From contig JAHRFX010000023.1 of the NCBI GenBank assembly GCA_019084405.1, positions 1-8,144 on the forward strand: DNA of 8,144 nt, written 5' to 3'. The notes beneath the pieces were generated by a model. It ran no database searches. It was not told the origin of the DNA and was given only the letters and a program-made list of their open reading frames with translations. Source of the DNA: Methanobacterium sp. GTDB taxonomy: Archaea; Methanobacteriota; Methanobacteria; Methanobacteriales; Methanobacteriaceae. Shown here piece by piece: positions 1-6,960 of the stretch (position 1 is the stretch's first letter; each line of letters starts with the position of its first letter). The position numbers and the translations under genes were made by a program.

Positions 1-111
1 CGCCCAGAAACCCTGAACCAGACATTTCTTGACAATGTCGGTCACACGGTTCGTCCTCCGTCGCGTTTGCTCTTGCGTCTTACAATAACTCATTCTTAAA
101 AAAGCACTAAA
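1..111. other. Unassigned GC-rich, CpG-rich edge segment downstream of mfnF
   Basis: I recognise nothing here. Bases 1-80 contain 44 G/C (55%) and eight CpG dinucleotides, whereas the rest of the window is AT-rich and CpG-poor. Two frames stay open to the window edge. On the minus strand, an ATG at 91-93 reads 31 codons (MSYCKTQEQTRRR...) off the left edge, with arginine codons CGA, CGG, CGT and AGG. On the plus strand, 1-99 reads 33 codons to a TAA. Neither has a recognisable motif, and the minus-strand ATG has no Shine-Dalgarno. A 6-bp stem with a 7-nt loop lies at 21-39. It could be the start of a neighbouring gene, part of a structured RNA, transferred DNA, or a chimeric assembly end; I cannot tell which. 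Confidence 0.4.
98..103 (-). terminator. Oligo-T tract after mfnF
   Basis: Six A on the plus strand give a T6 tract on the minus strand, beginning about nine bases after the mfnF stop codon. Archaeal RNA polymerase commonly terminates at oligo-T tracts without needing a hairpin, so this is a plausible transcript end. No strong stem precedes it. Confidence 0.35.
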
Positions 112-1152
112 TCAGGATGGAGTGAATCCCTGATCATTTAAGAACTCCTCCATCATCAGGGCCGTCCCCACTGCAGGTGCAACCACACATTCCTCGGGAG
201 TTAAAAATTCATCCATGGTTGTTACATTCATTTGGGCAATTTTTGCTGCAGGGGATGCTAGAACATTCATTCCCAAGCCTGTAGCAACCACTCCCTCTAG
301 AAGTTCAATATCTCCTACTTCCTTTATGGCTTCTGCTATATTTAACGCCTGTTTATGGTGTAGATATGTGCATATGGAGATTATATCTGATTTGGACAAA
401 ATATCTAAATCCCCACAAAGTACCCGTGCAATGCGTTTCATAGACTCTTCCCTGGTTTTTCCAGCCCGGTCGGGAGTATCACAGATGTAATCTTTTTCGG
501 TTATATTGCCCAGCACATTATGCACATCTGCCGAAATAGCAAAAAGTTCAGAAGAAACCCGGAACCATCCCTCATCCAGAGGAACTTTATCTGAGAGTGT
601 TGCCACATTGCTCCTCAGGGTTCCAGTATAAACCAGTTCTCCTGTTCCCAATCTTTCCAGATCAGATCTACCTTTAGCACATTCTGAACCATTTTTAATG
701 GGTATGATATCGGTAGTGGTGCTTCCCACATCCACCATTATACAATCTGAATCCATTATAGCCGCTATCTGTGAAGTAGCAATCCAATTAGCAGCAGCTA
801 CCTTCAAAGGATCTTTAAATACCTGGGAAGGTTTCAGTATACCTTCCAGTCCTACAAAACCCAGAGGTACTGAAAAAGTATTTTTTACCTTTTTTAATAT
901 GTCCAGTACTCCCTCACGTTTTGTCTGGTAAGCATCCACCAGTTCGGCAGTCATGCAAACTCCAACAGCATCTATATCCTTTAATTCATCCCCTAAAAGT
1001 TTAAGAAGGGAATGGGCCAATACGTCTTTTTTTTCCCACATAGGGAGATAACAGTAATCCACCTGGATATTTCCCATGTCCCCATCAGTTTCAAAATCTA
1101 TTATGGCCAGGTCAGTATTGGCACCACCTATGTCGAATCCTGCAATCTTCAT
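112..1152 (-). CDS. mfnF: MfnF-type methanofuran biosynthesis enzyme (hydantoinase-related / H4MPT-linked C1 pathway family)
   Basis: 346 residues, intact. MfnF joins the aminomethylfuran diphosphate unit to gamma-glutamyltyramine, forming the furan-phenoxymethyl ether core of methanofuran in the cytoplasm. The protein shows the ASKHA (actin/hexokinase-like) fold signatures of this family. A first phosphate loop, FDIGGANTD, is at residues 6-14, the second, DVGSTTTDI, is at 141-149, and a glycine motif TGLG is at 291-294. Older databases call the family 'hydantoinase/oxoprolinase-related' or 'H4MPT-linked C1 transfer pathway protein'; hydantoinase activity is not implied. The ATG at 1150-1152 is supported by AGGTGA at 1157-1162, four bases upstream, and by the first phosphate loop beginning at residue 6. 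It lies 155 bp downstream of mfnD, which makes its substrate, and that supports the assignment. Whether the two share a transcript is uncertain. Confidence 0.88.
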   Translation of the reverse strand: MKIAGFDIGGANTDLAIIDFETDGDMGNIQVDYCYLPMWEKKDVLAHSLLKLLGDELKDIDAVGVCMTAELVDAYQTKREGVLDILKKVKNTFSVPLGFVGLEGILKPSQVFKDPLKVAAANWIATSQIAAIMDSDCIMVDVGSTTTDIIPIKNGSECAKGRSDLERLGTGELVYTGTLRSNVATLSDKVPLDEGWFRVSSELFAISADVHNVLGNITEKDYICDTPDRAGKTREESMKRIARVLCGDLDILSKSDIISICTYLHHKQALNIAEAIKEVGDIELLEGVVATGLGMNVLASPAAKIAQMNVTTMDEFLTPEECVVAPAVGTALMMEEFLNDQGFTPS

Positions 1153-1156
1153 TATT

Positions 1157-1162
1157 TCACCT
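1157..1162 (-). promoter_or_regulatory. Shine-Dalgarno of mfnF
   Basis: The minus strand reads AGGTGA, a near-perfect match to the archaeal anti-SD complement GGAGGTGA. It sits four bases before the ATG and fixes that start. An AT-rich TATA-like stretch at about 1176-1205 lies upstream, but its spacing does not allow one box to be chosen. Confidence 0.7.
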
Positions 1163-1279
1163 GATCTTGGAATTATTATTTTATATATTATTTTTAATTT
1201 AAAATCCAGTTATTGTGAATTGGTTCTGTGAATAGGAAAAAGACAAATATTTCCTTGAATCATATTGCCTGTTGAATTT

Positions 1280-1286
1280 AAAAAAA
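1280..1286 (-). terminator. T7 tract in the mfnD-mfnF gap
   Basis: Seven T on the minus strand, starting 22 bases after the mfnD stop. A short AT stem (AAATCAA/TTGATTT, 1305-1320) overlaps the end of mfnD. This could end the wecC-mfnD transcript, which would leave mfnF with its own promoter in the remaining AT-rich gap (1163-1279). T-tracts also occur by chance in DNA this AT-rich. Confidence 0.35.
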
Positions 1287-1307
1287 GTTAGTGAAATTTT
1301 CCCGAAA

Positions 1308-2342
1308 TCAATTTTGATTTTTAATAATCAGATTATGGCCACTTTTTTCTAGAAGTATCTTTCCTTTACAATTTAAATCTTCAGGAAGGATTCCTTTTAC
1401 TGCGTCGATTATGGCATGCCCCATATTAACTGAAGATATCTTCCTGATGGCCACAAAAGGAGTGGTTAATCTAGAATTGATTTCCAGTATGTGCACCTGA
1501 TTATTTAAAATCAAATCAATCCCCACATATCCTTTAAGACCATCCACGGATTCTACTGCTTTTTTAGCAACTTCTAGAGCTTCTTTTGAAAGTTCATGTT
1601 CCCAGGGGACTTCTGCGCCCTGATATTCCATCCCATTTCCAATAAATTCTATTTTTTGTCGATTTAAGGTCAGAGGAATTGCTTTATCCCCGGTTGATAA
1701 TAGGCTTACACTGCAGGATTCCCCTTCTACAAAGTCTTGTAATAAAGCATAAGGTAAAAAAGTGTTCAATGATTCAACTGCATTTTTTAAATCTTCAAAG
1801 GAGTATACAATATTAATTCCCTGGCAGGCCACCCCATCAGCCGGTTTAAGAACCATTTTTTTGTCTTTGACCAGTAGGGCATATTTTTCCTGATTTTCAG
1901 GGCATTTAAAGTCTTCTAGAATTAGTTTATATGTATTGATAACTGGAAAATGGTTTTTGAGGATAGAATATGTTTTAAATTTATCAGAACAATTCAAAAC
2001 TGCCTGGGAAGTTGACCCATAAACCTGAACTCCCTTATCTTCCATAATGCAGGTTAATTCATATAACTCCATGTCTTCTTCCGCAGCAATAAAAAGACAG
2101 CCATCATATGCACTGATATTTTTAGTTATCCATTGCCTTAAACCTTCTTTAAGAATTATTGGTTGGGCTGACTTCCATTTTTCAAGGTATTCCTGGGTTA
2201 AAAATTTTTCAGATATCAGATAATGTATTTTAAAGTCCTGAAAATCTTCCAGCAGACCTTCCAACATAGCCTGACCTTCAGCTAAAAGTGAAGGGTCATT
2301 GAAACCAGAGGCGGTAGCATATTCAAAAATCAATAAATTCAA
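1308..2342 (-). CDS. mfnD: Tyramine--L-glutamate ligase (ATP-grasp), methanofuran biosynthesis
   Basis: 344 residues. MfnD is a cytoplasmic ATP-grasp ligase that couples L-glutamate through its gamma-carboxyl to tyramine, giving gamma-glutamyltyramine for methanofuran. ATP-grasp signatures are visible in order: a nucleotide-binding lysine and glycine loop KPADGVACQGI at 166-176, QDFVEGESCSVSLL at 202-215, GIDLIL at 274-279, and the metal-binding EINSRLTTP at 287-295. The start codon is TTG at 2340-2342, which overlaps the TGA stop of wecC (TTGA). The first in-frame Met is at residue 27, too late because the conserved LIFEY strand is at residues 4-8. A weak GGGAG lies about a dozen bases upstream, inside wecC. 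The overlap predicts translation coupled to wecC. The downstream mfnF supports MfnD over other ATP-grasp ligases; the specific substrate is inferred from family resemblance and context. Confidence 0.87.
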   Translation of the reverse strand: MNLLIFEYATASGFNDPSLLAEGQAMLEGLLEDFQDFKIHYLISEKFLTQEYLEKWKSAQPIILKEGLRQWITKNISAYDGCLFIAAEEDMELYELTCIMEDKGVQVYGSTSQAVLNCSDKFKTYSILKNHFPVINTYKLILEDFKCPENQEKYALLVKDKKMVLKPADGVACQGINIVYSFEDLKNAVESLNTFLPYALLQDFVEGESCSVSLLSTGDKAIPLTLNRQKIEFIGNGMEYQGAEVPWEHELSKEALEVAKKAVESVDGLKGYVGIDLILNNQVHILEINSRLTTPFVAIRKISSVNMGHAIIDAVKGILPEDLNCKGKILLEKSGHNLIIKNQN

Positions 2343-3640
2343 GGTCTTCCTACTCCCTTAAAAATAACTCCATTTTTCTTAAATTCTACCGGGTCCAGTA
2401 TGGGACGTGTGCATATTAAAATTGATTTTTTAATCATTTGAGGGGTGATTTGACGATAAATATCGTGGTCTGTCATTAAAACCACACAATCACAGTTCAA
2501 AGCGTCTTCAAAAGCAACACTTACTCCTCCCATATTTTTTACGGTATTTTCTTCAACAAAGGGATCGTGTACCCAAACTTCGGCCCCCTTCTGGATTAAA
2601 TCCTTTATAAATGGTTCAGCAGGTGTTTCTCTGGCATCGGCCACATTGCCTTTATAAGCCACCCCCAATAATCCTACTGTTGAATCAATTAAGGTTTTTC
2701 CACAACTCTCCAGGGCTTCTTTTACCAGTACCGCCACATGATGCGGCATGAATTCATTTATTTCCCGGGCAGTTTCAATTAGTCGAGCAGGATAACGACC
2801 TTCTTTTGCCATTTCCACAATGAAATAAGGGTCAATAGAAAGACAGTGACCACCTACTCCCGGACCAGGAGTATGTATATTAACCCGGGGGTGAAAATTT
2901 GCAGCATTTATAGCGTGGATAGCATCAATGCCCAGTGATTCACATACCAGAGCCAGTTCATTGGCCAGTGCAATATTGGTATCCCGGTAAGTATTTTCCA
3001 TGAGCTTTACCATTTCAGCTGTTACCAGATTTTCAACGGTGATAACCTCTCCCTTAGTAATTTGACCATATAATGCTGCGGCTTTTTTTGCACTCTTCTG
3101 ATCTACGCCCCCAATAACCCGGGCATTATGGGTCATTTCATATAAAGTATTTTGTGGTAAAGCCCTTTCAGGAGTATAAGCCACACCGAAATCTTTTGAA
3201 GCCTTAAGACCGCTTTTTTCTAATAAGGGAATAATGATATTTTGACAGGTGTGGGGAGGGATGGTGCTCTCAATAATTACCAGATCATCCTTATTTAAAA
3301 CTTCAGTAATGTTTTCACATGCAGAAATAACTGCCGAAAGATCTGAGCATTTCTTTTCATCAACAGGAGTAGGAACCACCACTATCATCACATTAAAATC
3401 TTTTACTGAGGTAGAAATATCATTATCTGCACTTAAAAGGCCTTTTTCAACTACATCCTTCACCAATTCATCCAGTCCGGGTTCCATAATTGGTGATTTT
3501 CCAGAGTTAACCATAGACACTGTTTCTGAGTTTATATCAATTCCCACTACTTTAAAACCTTTATCGGCAAATAAAGCAGCAGTTGGTAGTCCCATGTGGC
3601 CTAAACCAAATAATGCGATTCTGATTTTTTCTTCAGTCAT
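2339..3640 (-). CDS. wecC: UDP-N-acetyl-D-mannosamine dehydrogenase (UDP-ManNAcA-forming)
   Basis: 433 residues, a normal length for the UDP-glucose/GDP-mannose dehydrogenase family. It oxidises C6 of UDP-ManNAc twice with NAD+, giving UDP-ManNAcA for surface polysaccharide or glycoprotein glycan. The N-terminal Rossmann loop GLGHMG is at 12-17, with the acidic strand end VVGIDIN at 31-37. YTPER is at 155-159, the conserved Lys and Asn of VKLMEN are at 211-216, the catalytic Cys266 lies in GGHCLSIDPYF, and the third-domain motif GVAYKGNVADARETP is at 326-340. The ATG at 3638-3640 has AGGGGA four bases upstream. It lies 218 bp after wecB, which makes its substrate; that context picks ManNAc over other hexosamines. 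Its stop overlaps the start of mfnD. Confidence 0.9.
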   Translation of the reverse strand: MTEEKIRIALFGLGHMGLPTAALFADKGFKVVGIDINSETVSMVNSGKSPIMEPGLDELVKDVVEKGLLSADNDISTSVKDFNVMIVVVPTPVDEKKCSDLSAVISACENITEVLNKDDLVIIESTIPPHTCQNIIIPLLEKSGLKASKDFGVAYTPERALPQNTLYEMTHNARVIGGVDQKSAKKAAALYGQITKGEVITVENLVTAEMVKLMENTYRDTNIALANELALVCESLGIDAIHAINAANFHPRVNIHTPGPGVGGHCLSIDPYFIVEMAKEGRYPARLIETAREINEFMPHHVAVLVKEALESCGKTLIDSTVGLLGVAYKGNVADARETPAEPFIKDLIQKGAEVWVHDPFVEENTVKNMGGVSVAFEDALNCDCVVLMTDHDIYRQITPQMIKKSILICTRPILDPVEFKKNGVIFKGVGRP

Positions 3641-3644
3641 TTTT

Positions 3645-3650
3645 TCCCCT
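3645..3650 (-). promoter_or_regulatory. Shine-Dalgarno of wecC
   Basis: The minus strand reads AGGGGA four bases before the ATG. TATA-like boxes nearby (3655-3664, 3674-3690) are at ambiguous distances. The one at 3655-3664 is too close to the start codon to serve with a normal 25-base spacing, so no promoter is assigned. Confidence 0.55.
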
Positions 3651-3796
3651 GATCTTTATAAATTTAATCCGTAATTTAAATTCATTATACTCTGGTGGTT
3701 TAAAATCCACATTAGTTGAAATAAAATATTCATCAGATTTTTAATACCCCATAATGATTATTAAAGCATCTGAATATTAATTATCTATCTCTCCAG

Positions 3797-3843
3797 ATAA
3801 AAATCTAAAATCTAAAATCTAAATTTTTCCCCCTAAGGTAGGG
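3797..3843 (-). terminator. Possible wecB terminator: short hairpin followed by repeated T-runs
   Basis: On the minus strand, about 16 bases after the wecB stop, CCCTA and TAGGG form a 5-bp stem with a 3-nt loop (3831-3843). It is followed by a series of T4-T5 runs produced by the heptamer repeat. Clustered T-runs are typical archaeal termination signals. The stem is short, so the T-runs are the stronger evidence. Confidence 0.4.
3801..3821. repeat. Three tandem copies of heptamer AAATCTA
   Basis: Exact 7-bp unit repeated three times, beginning eight bases beyond a small hairpin (3831-3843) when read on the minus strand. There the units read as TTTT runs separated by AGA, ending in a T5 run at 3797-3801. 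This is either simple-sequence slippage or the T-rich part of a wecB terminator. Confidence 0.8.
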
Positions 3844-3858
3844 AGCACTTATATGCAT

Positions 3859-5166
3859 TTATAAATATTCATCAAATAGAACCACTTTATTATATAAATT
3901 TAACTCAGGATAAGGAAAGTGGGGTTCCCCCTCATCATAAACTAACCTCAAAAGGGCATTTCTCGATTTTTCAAATTCTAAAACCGTTATTTCTTCATTA
4001 ATAACTTCTACTTTACGTTTAAATGAACACATGATATCTTCAGGTGGTTTAATAGTAAGGTTACCATCATGGAATTCATTCAAAGTAACATCCAATATTT
4101 TTTGAGATGATTTACCATCACCATAGGGATTAGGAGCATTTTTCATTTTATTCCTAGCTTCTTTATCTCCATTGATTTTCCGGGCTGCTTTTATTATTTT
4201 TTCCTTTTGAGCACCTACCAGAATGTTTCCCCCGGCATGAACTGTCTCCGGACGTTCTGTATTATATCTTAATGTTAAGCAGGGAACATCCAGAGTAATG
4301 GCTTCTTCCTGAAGTCCACCAGAATCCGTAAGTATAATATGAGACTTACTTAACAATAAAAGGAAATCCAGATAACCTGCTGGTTTAATCAGTTTTATGT
4401 GAGGAGTATCCATTAGCCGGGAATAAAGACCGAATTTTTCCAGATTTTTACGGGTTCGAGGATGTATCGGGAAAATGATTGTAAATTCATCCAGTTCTAT
4501 CAGGGCTTGTACAATACTGTTTAGTCTTTCAAAATCATCCACATTTTCTGCCCGGTGCATGGTAATGGTAAGGATATTTTCTGTTTCCGGAACAATGGAA
4601 GCATCCCTTCCTTTTTTTTCGGCTATTTTTAAGTTACGTAAACAGGCATCAACCACAGTATTACCGGTTATAAATACTTTTTTAGGATTTATCCCCTCTG
4701 AAATAAGATTTATGGCAGATTCCTCTGTGGGAACATAATAAATTTCTGAGCAAACATCCGCCACCATCCGGTTAATTTCTTCAGGCATGGTTTTATCAAA
4801 AGACCTTAAACCTGCTTCCACATGTCCCACTGGAATATGTAGTTTAGATGCCACCAGAGAACCAGAAAGAACTGCATTTGTATCTCCCTGTACCATAACC
4901 AGGTCTGGTTTTTCTTCTTTTAAAACTTCTTCGATCCCTTTCATCATATCAGAAGTCTGTTCTGCATGAGAGCCAGATCCTACCCCAATGTTAAAGTGAG
5001 GTTCTGGCAATTCCAGATCTAAAAAGAATTGATTTGACATTTCGTGGTCATAGTGTTGACCTGTATGTATCATGGAGAATTCTATATTTCTTTTTTTAAT
5101 TTCATCTATGACCGGAGCCATTTTAATTATTTCTGGCCTGGTACCAATTATGATGGCGATTTTCAT
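3859..5166 (-). CDS. wecB: UDP-N-acetylglucosamine 2-epimerase (non-hydrolysing) with C-terminal extension
   Basis: 435 residues from the chosen start. It interconverts UDP-GlcNAc and UDP-ManNAc in the cytoplasm, the first committed step toward UDP-ManNAcA. GT-B fold signatures: GTRPEIIKMAPV 8-19, QGDT 93-96 (catalytic Asp95), VEAGLR 116-121 (Glu117), PEEINR 128-133, MHRAEN 203-208, DSGGLQEEA 281-289 and RPET 305-308. The frame is open upstream to an ATG at 5274, but the extra 36 residues are unlike the family and would overlap the DUF460 gene by 44 bp. The family begins exactly at MKIAIIIGTRPE, so the ATG at 5164-5166 is right. No good Shine-Dalgarno precedes it. Family members are usually about 360-380 residues. 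Here roughly 70 residues follow the last core helix (about 366-435), with two charged strands or helices and an aromatic, proline-rich end of unknown role. Confidence 0.9.
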   Translation of the reverse strand: MKIAIIIGTRPEIIKMAPVIDEIKKRNIEFSMIHTGQHYDHEMSNQFFLDLELPEPHFNIGVGSGSHAEQTSDMMKGIEEVLKEEKPDLVMVQGDTNAVLSGSLVASKLHIPVGHVEAGLRSFDKTMPEEINRMVADVCSEIYYVPTEESAINLISEGINPKKVFITGNTVVDACLRNLKIAEKKGRDASIVPETENILTITMHRAENVDDFERLNSIVQALIELDEFTIIFPIHPRTRKNLEKFGLYSRLMDTPHIKLIKPAGYLDFLLLLSKSHIILTDSGGLQEEAITLDVPCLTLRYNTERPETVHAGGNILVGAQKEKIIKAARKINGDKEARNKMKNAPNPYGDGKSSQKILDVTLNEFHDGNLTIKPPEDIMCSFKRKVEVINEEITVLEFEKSRNALLRLVYDEGEPHFPYPELNLYNKVVLFDEYL

Positions 5167-5184
5167 GATAATCAACTTTTTTTT

Positions 5185-5234
5185 TTGATAATTAAATTTT
5201 AAATAAGCAAATGAAATAGATTCAAAATTATCAA
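5185..5234. repeat. 9-bp perfect inverted repeat flanking the DUF460-wecB gap
   Basis: TTGATAATT at 5185-5193 pairs exactly with AATTATCAA at 5226-5234, separated by 32 bp that hold the candidate wecB TATA box. The right arm overlaps the DUF460 stop codon. A T10 run lies immediately to the left (5177-5186). It could be a regulator site, but chance is a fair explanation at this base composition. Confidence 0.4.
5191..5203 (-). promoter_or_regulatory. Possible TATA box for wecB
   Basis: The minus strand reads TTTAAAATTTAAT. With the usual spacing of about 25 bases, transcription would begin within a few bases of the wecB ATG. This would explain the missing Shine-Dalgarno by giving a leaderless or nearly leaderless mRNA. 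No clear BRE precedes it, and AT-rich DNA gives many false TATA boxes. Confidence 0.3.
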
Positions 5235-6742
5235 TCCATAGGTTTTCGTTTCCTTTTAGCCCGGTACTCATCAATAACTGTCAAGAGCTTTTTTTCTTCC
5301 TCTTGTTTTCTTTGCTCTTTTAGTTTACTATTCCATTTTGCAATTTCATTATTTAAAGTTTCAGCTTTAATTATAGCAAATTCATCTACCATTCGTAGTT
5401 CCAGTTTATCTGCATTTATAATAGGTATATCTTCTTTTTCAAAGACTTCTCTAGCAGTGTGAGACATTTGATCAGTTGTTAGTATAGCCTTTAGTCCTAT
5501 ATTTACCAGTAAAGAAGCAGTATTAGAACCCCCACCCCGGGAGCTTTTAAGCAAAATTACATCACCTTTTTTGATTTTCCAGTAATCACCAGCTTCTTTT
5601 ATGCCTTCTTTAGTAAATGATTTCACTATTTTAACTGGAATAGAATTTTTAGAAATTTCCATGCTTTTAATTTTTTGAATGGATTTTAAATTTTCTTCCA
5701 ATCGTTTACGGTGAGATTTTTCCTCTTTATACTGGTTAATCAATTTTTTTATTAATTCTGACTTAGAAGAAAGCTCTTTATTGAGTAAAATATCCTGGGA
5801 ATAATCCTGGTAAAGTTTATCTATTCTGGATTTAAGTCGGAATATCTCTTTTTTATTTCTTTGAATTTTATTTCTGGAAATTTTATTTTTATCCCTTAAA
5901 TTTTTTATAATTCCTTCCTGTTTTTTTATCTGCTTTTCCTGGGTTTTAATTCTCCTTTTCAATTTCAATAGGATTTCTGAGCTTTCAGGGTTTATATTAT
6001 TTTCATCTATTTTTGAAGTAGGATGTTGTATTTTTATATCTGGATAACTTTGCTGAGGCATGATGTCATCCCTGGATTTTTTAGATAAATGTGATTTTAT
6101 ATCATCCCTTTGCTTATCCAGAGCATTTAAAATATTTTTATCCTCTGAAACTTCATTTATAGCCTTAGTAATAGGGGTTCCATTTATAACCAGACTCTTG
6201 ATTTGGTCCATTTTTTCCGGATTTAAATCCATTTCCCTGGTCTTCTTTTCAATTTGATTGAGTTTTTTTTCATAATGTTTGTAGGTTTTTATTGCCGCAG
6301 CGAGTGCATCCCTTTGATGGGCATTCTCAATAACCTGATCCGGAAAAATGGTCTTTATAAACGAATCAACCAGTTCTTTTTTTGATTCAACACTCATAAT
6401 CCGAGGAGGAGTATAAATTTTGGAATTTAATGCTGTTGCTAATTTTTTTACAGATTTAGGAATGGGATAAACATCACTGGCCACAATCAAAGCCCTTCCA
6501 AAGGATATAATGTTATTAATTACATCTGCTTTAGATATCTCTTTAAAACTAGAGAGGAATAGAAGATTTCCAGAAAGATCTATTATAGCGATACCCACCG
6601 TTAAACCTGGATCAAATCCCACAATTATCCAGGGATCCTTACGAGAAAAAGAACTTTCCAGGTTATTAGACTTATCTTTTAATAAATCAGATGAAACTTT
6701 TTTATTATCAAAATTAAGAGCTTTATTTTTGTTTACATCCAT
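5231..6742 (-). CDS. DUF460 / COG2433 family protein with RuvC-like RNase H fold and coiled coil
   Basis: 503 residues, biological role unknown; the family is described as a possible nuclease. After a hydrophilic 36-residue head comes an RNase H-fold domain (about 37-160). GFDPGLTVGIA at 42-52 supplies the first acidic residue (Asp44), VASD at 87-90 the second (Asp90), and HQRDALAAA at 142-150 the last (Asp145). This is the catalytic layout of RuvC/YqgF-type nucleases. Residues 255-360 are Lys/Glu-rich with long heptad-like runs, a probable coiled coil. A conserved C-terminal module follows at about 365-470 (KKGDVILLKS, RGGGSNTASLL), then a basic tail ending RAKRKRKPMD that may bind nucleic acid. 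No signal peptide or membrane segment. ATG at 6740-6742, with no Shine-Dalgarno. From memory of haloarchaeal homologues (about 650 residues), an extra N-terminal domain is missing here. It lies 64 bp before wecB. Confidence 0.85.
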   Translation of the reverse strand: MDVNKNKALNFDNKKVSSDLLKDKSNNLESSFSRKDPWIIVGFDPGLTVGIAIIDLSGNLLFLSSFKEISKADVINNIISFGRALIVASDVYPIPKSVKKLATALNSKIYTPPRIMSVESKKELVDSFIKTIFPDQVIENAHQRDALAAAIKTYKHYEKKLNQIEKKTREMDLNPEKMDQIKSLVINGTPITKAINEVSEDKNILNALDKQRDDIKSHLSKKSRDDIMPQQSYPDIKIQHPTSKIDENNINPESSEILLKLKRRIKTQEKQIKKQEGIIKNLRDKNKISRNKIQRNKKEIFRLKSRIDKLYQDYSQDILLNKELSSKSELIKKLINQYKEEKSHRKRLEENLKSIQKIKSMEISKNSIPVKIVKSFTKEGIKEAGDYWKIKKGDVILLKSSRGGGSNTASLLVNIGLKAILTTDQMSHTAREVFEKEDIPIINADKLELRMVDEFAIIKAETLNNEIAKWNSKLKEQRKQEEEKKLLTVIDEYRAKRKRKPMD

Positions 6743-6960
6743 TTTAGGAAAATTATTATTGTATATCAGTTAATTTCCTCCATCCCACAGAATAATTAAA
6801 TTAACCCGGACCAGATATATTTCTATTATTTAAATTGTTTAAGAAATTATTTATCATTTTTCTAAGGATTAAAAATAATTTTTTATTAATCAGCTCATAA
6901 GTAATTTCACTTATTTGGCCTACTACCCCTCAAAAGGATATTATAACCTCTAAAACTATT
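6743..6960. other. AT-rich intergenic region between truA and DUF460
   Basis: This stretch has no convincing gene on either strand. It should contain the DUF460 promoter. A TATA-like TGATATACAAT on the minus strand (about 6758-6768) would place the transcript start within a few bases of the ATG, which fits the absent Shine-Dalgarno. I see no remnant of an N-terminal DUF460 domain here. Confidence 0.45.

Noticed and set aside
21..39. Six-bp stem with 7-nt loop resembling a tRNA anticodon arm (loop reads CAA at the anticodon position on the minus strand)
   Set aside because: No acceptor stem, D-arm or GTTC-type T-arm could be fitted around it, and loop position 32 is a G instead of a pyrimidine.
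112..1152. Annotation of this gene as a hydantoinase/oxoprolinase
   Set aside because: The protein is much shorter than true hydantoinases, has the ASKHA phosphate loops of the methanofuran family, and neighbours mfnD.
3249..3674. Plus-strand open frame of 141 codons opposite wecC
   Set aside because: It is antisense to the conserved Rossmann domain of wecC, shows no motif or ribosome binding site, and has the serine/threonine-rich make-up of an antisense shadow. Other plus-strand frames opposite the genes were rejected for the same reasons.
5167..5274. A 36-residue N-terminal extension of wecB from the upstream ATG at 5274
   Set aside because: The 2-epimerase family starts at MKIAIIIGTRPE. 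The extension has no family resemblance, overlaps the DUF460 coding end and covers an AT-rich gap with a T10 run.
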